NCBI GenBank assembly: GCA_052389915.1 | Contig: JBQTHL010000012.1 | Location: 1 to 64,000 of the forward strand | Length of the DNA stretch: 64,000 nucleotides | From: Panacagrimonas sp052389915 | GTDB lineage: Bacteria; Pseudomonadota; Gammaproteobacteria; Nevskiales; Nevskiaceae | Reading direction: 5' to 3' | Part shown: piece after piece, positions 59,315 through 64,000 of the stretch | Layout of the letters: the number at the start of each line of letters is the position of its first letter | Position numbering within the stretch: position 1 is the first letter of the stretch | Translations under genes and position numbers: made by a program | The notes under the pieces: generated by a model | Told to the model about the DNA's origin: nothing | Seen by the model: the letters and a program-made list of their open reading frames with translations, nothing else | Databases searched by the model: none

Positions 59315-62277
59315 GCGCTGCAACTCTCCAGCAGGTGCTGACGGCCACGGGATACTTCACTGACGGCCAGCCGGTGACCGGACTGCATCTCGGTCAGGAG
59401 GCGCAAGGGCTGCGTCGCGGCCGCGCATTCGCGCCGGACGCCTTATGGCGCAGTCCATCGTCACTTACGGTCTACTTCAAGTTCGAGCAGACCGTGCCAA
59501 CCGACGATCTGATTAGCCAGTGGCGCCGTGAAGTTTGGAACGAAGGGTTCGCGCCGCTGCTCTGGGTGATCTCACCCGACCGCATCGACCTGTACAACGG
59601 CTTTGGCACGCCGGTAAAGGAAGGGGATGCTCAGAAGCACCTAATCCGCCGCTTCGAGGCCATCGACGCGTCGTTGCAGGAATTGGATGCGTTCGCCGGT
59701 CGGCTCGCCATCGAGACAGGACAGTTCTGGACTCAAGCGCCCGCAGTCGATCGCAAGTCCAGCGTCGATCAGAAGCTCCTGTCGGATTTGTCATTCCTCG
59801 AACGCGATCTGGTTGCTGGTAATCTCGCGCGCGATGCCGCGCAAGCCCTTATCGGTCGCGTGATCTTCACGCAGTATCTGATCGACCGCGAAATCGTAAC
59901 CGTGTCACGCCTGAAAAGGCTATGCGGGCATACCGCATTGCCGTCGATCTTGCGTGATCGCGTGGCGACGGGGCAACTCTTCACATGGCTTGCCCAAACT
60001 TTCAACGGCGACATGTTTCCACCTTCGTCCGTCAGAACAACGCCGGCAACCCATCACCTCGTGCGCGTAGCTGAGTTCCTTGAGGCTGTTGATCCTGAAA
60101 GCGGACAGCAGAATCTCTTTCCGTATCAGTTCGACGTAATCCCGGTTGAGCTCATCAGCTCCATCTACGAGCAGTTCGCCCACGCGGAGCCATGCACGGA
60201 TGGTCACCGCGCGACAGAGGCGTTGAGAAACGGCGTTCACTACACGCGGTTGTCCGTAGTGTCGCTGGTGCTCGATGAAGTCATGGATGGGCTAACGGGC
60301 CGTGAGTCAGTGCTGGATTTGACCTGCGGTTCAGGTGTTTTCCTCGTGGAGGCGTTACGCCGTCTGGTTCATCTGCGTGCGGACGGCCGGCCCTTAACGC
60401 GCGAGCTGATCCGTTCGACGCTCTACGAGCAGCTTTACGGCGTCGACATCAGCGAAGCAGCTGTTCGCGTGGCGGCATTCAGTCTCTATTTGGCCGCCCT
60501 TGAACTCGACCCCGACCCGCAGCCACCGCACTCGTTGAAGTTCCAGCCACTGATCGGCAGGACCTTGCTGGTAGGGGATGCTCGAACCGTCGACCAAAGC
60601 GAAGACGGCAAGGCGGTGCTGACCTCGCCGACAGGTCTCAAGCAGTTCGACCTGATCGTCGGCAACCCGCCCTGGAGCTTTAAGGGCCAGCGTGGCACCG
60701 AGGCACGGCGTAAGGCGCGCGCGGCGGGCGTGCCTGCGCAGCCGCGTGGCGAGGGTCTCGACTTCGTTGTCCGCGCAACTGAGTTCGCGCATGAGAAAAC
60801 GCGCTTCGGCGTGATCCTCAGTGCCATGCCATTCTTCAGCCGAAGTGGCACCGGCATGGCAGCCGCTCAGCACCTCATGCGGACGCTTGCTCCGATCACG
60901 CTGGTCAACCTATCCAATCTGTGTGGCTGGCTCTTTGCGACCGCCACGATGCCAGCCGTCGTGCTGTTTGCGCGTCATCGACCCAAGCAGCCGGCAGACC
61001 GGGTCACTGTAGTTCAAATCCCTTGGACCGCGAGCGGTTCCAAAACGCATTCGTTTGAAGTCGCTCCGAGCGATGTGATTCAACTTTCGATGCGCGATAT
61101 CGAGGCGCGGCCGATGAAATTGAAGGCGGCAGCAATCGGTCGCCGCCGCGATATTGCGTTGCTTGATTCACTGGTGTCCGCTCATGTCAGCATAGGCGAG
61201 CAGTTCGCCAAGTTGAATACCGAGATGAATGTTGGCCTGATTCACGGGCTTCCCGCCAACCAAACTCGGGATGCACGTGAACTGAAAGGCTTGGAATTAC
61301 TTCAAACCAATGACATCGAGCCGTTCCAGATACCCAGTGATCTTCCATCGTTCAAGCTATCCAAAGCGCAATGGCCACGATCACGAGACATCTATCGGGC
61401 TCCCATTCTCATTGTCAAAGAAACGCTGAGTGCTGGGCCTCGCCCGGTGGTCGCAGTGGCAGATCGTGATTTGGTGTTCACCAATGCGTACTTCGGTGCC
61501 GCGATGCCTGCTGCCCATCGCCAGTCGGCGCACCTGCTCGCCGCGGTCTTGAGTTCGTCCCTGGCGTCTTGGTTCTTCCTGATGGCTGCATCGGAGTTCG
61601 GCATTTGGAAGAGACGTTTGCTGCAGAACGATGTCGCGCTTCTGCCCATCCCTGAACTGAAAGCCGCGTGCAAGTCGGATGCAGGTAAGCAACTGCTGCA
61701 AATTGAGAGAATGCTGCAACGTCGTGCGGCGACGGTCGAGGACTTCAACACCCTGGATGAGGCTGTGTTCGACCTCTATGACCTCGACGACGACGATCGC
61801 GTAGTCGTTCGCGATGGCTTGTTCCGCGCAAGTTGGCAATGGCAGGCCGGCCGGGAGCTTTCGGTCGGCAACGCTGGTGCGCACGATGAAGTGTCTCGAT
61901 ACGCCGAAGTATTCGTTGGCGTGATTAGTGGCTGGCTCTCTGCACGAAATGCACGCCACATGCGTGCTGAAGTCTTCGACCTTCCGTCGAGTTCGCCGCT
62001 CAGGGTCGTGCGCTTTGTTCTCGAAGATGGCGCCGGCACCGGCAGCATCGAACTGGTAAGGCCGCAGGGTGAACTAAGCGATATCCTTACCCGGATCGGG
62101 AAGCGATTGAAGGTGAAGGTCGCAACTGCGCTTAGCGCCGAGCGCGAGTTGCGCATTCATGGCCGCAACGAGGTGGTCATCATCAAACCGGCGGCCCGCC
62201 GTTACTGGATGGGCATTTCGGCGTTGGAGGATGCCGATGCCGTCGTCGCGGAGAGCTTCGCGGGGAGTGGCGTTTGA
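59311..62277 (+). CDS. Large N6-adenine DNA methyltransferase-like protein
   Basis: A 988-residue protein with the amino-methyltransferase motifs of gamma-type N6-adenine DNA methylases: SAM-binding VLDLTCGSGVFLVEALRRL near residue 334 and catalytic NPPW (LIVGNPPWSFKG near 451). The first about 300 residues include a region (HLGQEAQGLRRGRAFAPDAL) not typical of plain methylases, and the last about 500 carry likely target-recognition and helical parts. The layout resembles type IIG/Eco57I-like enzymes, but I see no clear PD-(D/E)XK nuclease motif inside it; a separate nuclease-like gene follows. Starts with GTG. Confidence 0.85.
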   Translation: MSAATLQQVLTATGYFTDGQPVTGLHLGQEAQGLRRGRAFAPDALWRSPSSLTVYFKFEQTVPTDDLISQWRREVWNEGFAPLLWVISPDRIDLYNGFGTPVKEGDAQKHLIRRFEAIDASLQELDAFAGRLAIETGQFWTQAPAVDRKSSVDQKLLSDLSFLERDLVAGNLARDAAQALIGRVIFTQYLIDREIVTVSRLKRLCGHTALPSILRDRVATGQLFTWLAQTFNGDMFPPSSVRTTPATHHLVRVAEFLEAVDPESGQQNLFPYQFDVIPVELISSIYEQFAHAEPCTDGHRATEALRNGVHYTRLSVVSLVLDEVMDGLTGRESVLDLTCGSGVFLVEALRRLVHLRADGRPLTRELIRSTLYEQLYGVDISEAAVRVAAFSLYLAALELDPDPQPPHSLKFQPLIGRTLLVGDARTVDQSEDGKAVLTSPTGLKQFDLIVGNPPWSFKGQRGTEARRKARAAGVPAQPRGEGLDFVVRATEFAHEKTRFGVILSAMPFFSRSGTGMAAAQHLMRTLAPITLVNLSNLCGWLFATATMPAVVLFARHRPKQPADRVTVVQIPWTASGSKTHSFEVAPSDVIQLSMRDIEARPMKLKAAAIGRRRDIALLDSLVSAHVSIGEQFAKLNTEMNVGLIHGLPANQTRDARELKGLELLQTNDIEPFQIPSDLPSFKLSKAQWPRSRDIYRAPILIVKETLSAGPRPVVAVADRDLVFTNAYFGAAMPAAHRQSAHLLAAVLSSSLASWFFLMAASEFGIWKRRLLQNDVALLPIPELKAACKSDAGKQLLQIERMLQRRAATVEDFNTLDEAVFDLYDLDDDDRVVVRDGLFRASWQWQAGRELSVGNAGAHDEVSRYAEVFVGVISGWLSARNARHMRAEVFDLPSSSPLRVVRFVLEDGAGTGSIELVRPQGELSDILTRIGKRLKVKVATALSAERELRIHGRNEVVIIKPAARRYWMGISALEDADAVVAESFAGSGV

Positions 62278-62945
62278 GGATCCCTTATGAGACCGCCGCT
62301 CCTCTGGGAAGAGAATTCATCGAGCTTGCGCCGGAGGTCGTCGCTGCGATTTTGCATACGCTCACCGCAGGATGGCTCGAAGCCCGAAAATTCAGCGATG
62401 TTTGCGCAGAGGCTGGTGAAGTCCCGATGACAGAGCGCTTGCGGGACGGGATGCGCACGGAGTTGAAGTCGAAGACGTGTCCGTGGAGAAAGACGCTGAT
62501 CGTGCTACCGGGAACAGAATCCCGCTCCAGCAGCAAGGTGCTGGTTCCCGATGGGCGTACCGACATTCCCTTGATGTTGATCGAGGTCTTCTTGAGGACT
62601 GCGGAACATGACCCTCACGCGATCATCGAATGCAAGCGCATAGCAGGATCGGACACTCACTTGTGTCGCGAATATGTGGTGGAAGGCATCGACAGGTTTG
62701 CCGCCGGCAAGTACGGAGAGAACCATGCAATGGGCTTCATGGTTGGCTATGTGCTTTCCGGTACAGCAACAGAGTCCGTGCATGGCATTAATGTCTACCT
62801 GACGCGCGCGTCTCGTAAGGTAGATTGTCTTGAGCCTTCTGATGTTTGCTCAGAGCCTCCGAGTTGGAAAAGTCAGCATGTGCGGGCTAAACCGTCGTCG
62901 GCGATCCGGTTACATCATGCCTTTCTGGGCCTTGCGGCTGCGTAA
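62274..62945 (+). CDS. Putative PD-(D/E)XK nuclease of methylase operon
   Basis: A 223-residue protein with a nuclease-like pattern: GRTDIPLML (Asp near residue 95) followed by HAIIECKRIAG (Glu-x-Lys near 117-119), the spacing of PD-(D/E)XK catalytic residues, then REYVVEGIDRFAAGKYGENH. It starts with TTG overlapping the methylase stop (TTGA), strict coupling. Together with the methylase it is probably the restriction arm of a restriction-modification-like system, though cleavage is not shown. Confidence 0.72.
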   Translation: MRIPYETAAPLGREFIELAPEVVAAILHTLTAGWLEARKFSDVCAEAGEVPMTERLRDGMRTELKSKTCPWRKTLIVLPGTESRSSSKVLVPDGRTDIPLMLIEVFLRTAEHDPHAIIECKRIAGSDTHLCREYVVEGIDRFAAGKYGENHAMGFMVGYVLSGTATESVHGINVYLTRASRKVDCLEPSDVCSEPPSWKSQHVRAKPSSAIRLHHAFLGLAAA

Positions 62946-62976
62946 ACGGGCCCGTTCGCTACATTGATCTCGTCGT

Positions 62977-63912
62977 CTATCGAAGGGCGACACCGAACGG
63001 CGGGTAAGCTGAACGAAATGTGGCGAGCAGGCGGTGGCGCGCCGCGTCCAGCTCATCGGCGACGCGGGTGCTGAGCATGTAGGTGGGACAATCCGGCTGT
63101 CCGCATCCGCAGTGCTGAATCTCACCCTGCCGAAGGCGTGTGACGAAGATACGGCGCAGCTCATCGACCTGGCGAACGACCTGCGCGAGCACCTTGCGGG
63201 TGCGCTGGTCTTTCACGTGATGGATCGAAGGGATGCGCCTGATCTCGATGCCCTCACGTGTTCGCCACACGCCGGTGTTCAGCGCGCCGATGGTGTCCTC
63301 GATGGCTTGCTGGAACGCCGGCAGCGAGCTTTCCTGCTGAAACGGTGTGCGAAAGGCCGGCCGATCGAACACAGCAGCCATCAATCCCAAAGCGTCGGCA
63401 TCCGAAAGATCGGGGAAGTCATCGACGAAGTTGCGGATATCCGCCTCGGCCTCGGGAAACGCGATACCCTGCACGAAGCGATGCAAGAGGTATTCGGCGC
63501 GCAGACGCAAGTTCTCCTCGAACTCGACGCCGGACCATATCGTCACGTGGTCGATGCCGAGCGCGGCGGCGGCTTTGCCGATCCGTGTTCTGCTGGCATC
63601 CGACATGGCGCCGCGGCACACGAATTTGAAAGCATCGGGTTTGCCGCCCGCCGCCTTGGCTGCCTTTTCCATGTCGGCCTTGGCTTTCGCGAGCGTCAGC
63701 GTATCGCGGTTGGCGCATTGGATGATCGTCCTGCGCGCCGGTCGATCATCGAACTGCTCGATGCCGGAAATGTCCCGCCCTTGATCGCCGCCCGATTGAC
63801 CATGCCAAACCAAGTCTGTCCAGCCGGCGCGAACATGGTAGGCGAAGACGAGACGTTCAAATTGGACGCCACTGTAATCCTCGAAGTGGATGGGGTGGAC
63901 GGTAGCGGCCAT
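62977..63912 (-). CDS. Mrr-like protein with Cys-rich motif, variant active site
   Basis: A 311-residue protein. The N terminus is Mrr/restriction-endonuclease-like: HFEDYSGVQFERLVFAY and GGDQGRDISG (Asp47), then RTIIQCANRD. In Mrr-type nucleases the last motif is Q-x-K; here Gln65-Cys66-Ala67 lacks the lysine, so it may be inactive or use a displaced residue. Near the C terminus, HCGCGQPDC has metal-binding-like spacing. ATG 63912 is 2 bp after the stop of the gene upstream, so they are one operon. Convergent with the nuclease-like gene. Confidence 0.7.
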   Translation of the reverse strand: MAATVHPIHFEDYSGVQFERLVFAYHVRAGWTDLVWHGQSGGDQGRDISGIEQFDDRPARRTIIQCANRDTLTLAKAKADMEKAAKAAGGKPDAFKFVCRGAMSDASRTRIGKAAAALGIDHVTIWSGVEFEENLRLRAEYLLHRFVQGIAFPEAEADIRNFVDDFPDLSDADALGLMAAVFDRPAFRTPFQQESSLPAFQQAIEDTIGALNTGVWRTREGIEIRRIPSIHHVKDQRTRKVLAQVVRQVDELRRIFVTRLRQGEIQHCGCGQPDCPTYMLSTRVADELDAARHRLLATFRSAYPPFGVALR

Positions 63913-63914
63913 CG

Positions 63915-64000
63915 TCAGGCGGCAACTGTAATGCCCGGCGCATGTGTCCGCCGCGCGGGCTGCACCACGATCTCGACATGCTGGTCCAGCGACACCAGCG
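63915..64000 (-). CDS. Partial gene, C-terminal end only
   Basis: The last 27 codons or so of a gene that begins beyond the window; it reads VSLDQHVEIVVQPARR and ends at TGA (63917-63915). Too short to identify. The stop is 2 bp from the next start, indicating that the Mrr-like gene is its co-transcribed partner. Confidence 0.55.
   Translation of the reverse strand, partial: LVSLDQHVEIVVQPARRTHAPGITVAA

Noticed and set aside
50417..64000. Prophage
   Set aside because: No capsid, tail, terminase, lysis or phage replication genes are seen; cargo is defence- and stress-like.
1..64000. CRISPR array
   Set aside because: No set of short, regularly spaced direct repeats and no cas genes were found; the repeats present are palindromes or two-copy tandems.

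Overview
The window reads as GC-rich chromosomal DNA of a Gram-negative proteobacterium, most likely a gammaproteobacterium. Supporting features are a complete Mla phospholipid-transport set, RlpA/MltB/DacC envelope enzymes, AmpG, a thiS-thiG-trmB cluster, proteobacterial-type PyrE and ExoIII, and two families of intergenic palindromes, one of the TGTAGGAGGGGC type that I associate with Xanthomonadales/Pseudomonas-like genomes. The order and genus are inference; there is no rRNA gene or other marker here that fixes them.

Positions 1 to about 50,340 are core-like chromosome. First come glpK, a two-gene NHEJ operon (ligD-ku), and an oxidative-stress run (Mn/Fe SOD, ferritin-like protein, Cu/Zn SOD lipoprotein). 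Next is a leftward envelope block: mlaF-E-D-C-B followed by mlaA, then mltB-rlpA-dacC-lipB. After a cupredoxin, an NRDE protein, a pteridine-reductase-like SDR, uppP and an amino-acid/ethanolamine permease, 21.6-31.4 kb is the most unusual core segment. It holds a TIR-transmembrane-ankyrin protein divergent from a tight operon of four genes: a TolC-like channel, a PqqD/pseudo-M50/HlyD fusion, a beta-propeller-like protein and a sulfotransferase-like protein. Two tandem, paralogous, cysteine-patterned secreted proteins follow. Then come an esterase, an unknown secreted protein, pyruvate carboxylase, argB, pyrE, exonuclease III, ampG, a 1156-residue repeat-containing secreted protein, and a leftward thiS-thiG-trmB-prkB-aldo/keto reductase run.

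At 50,343-50,416 a tRNA-Gly(CCC) marks a junction. Immediately downstream lies a tyrosine recombinase with a long C-terminal extension, and everything to the window end looks like an integrated accessory island. Its cargo is a split LysR-effector/XRE pair, a DUF4917 SIR2-like protein, an IS5-family element with 4-bp CTAG target duplications that cleanly interrupts a small reading frame, an Rrf2/flavin reductase/methyltransferase cassette, a three-gene HTH - N6-methylase - PD-(D/E)XK-like nuclease operon, and an Mrr-like protein lacking the usual catalytic lysine, preceded by a gene cut by the window edge. The island's far end is not in the window.

The two best candidates for an undescribed system are the export-like operon at 23.6-29.8 kb (with its TIR-ankyrin neighbour and the Cys-patterned secreted proteins) and the three-gene methylase/nuclease operon at 58.8-62.9 kb. 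All family assignments come from reading motifs and protein layout by eye; no database search was run.
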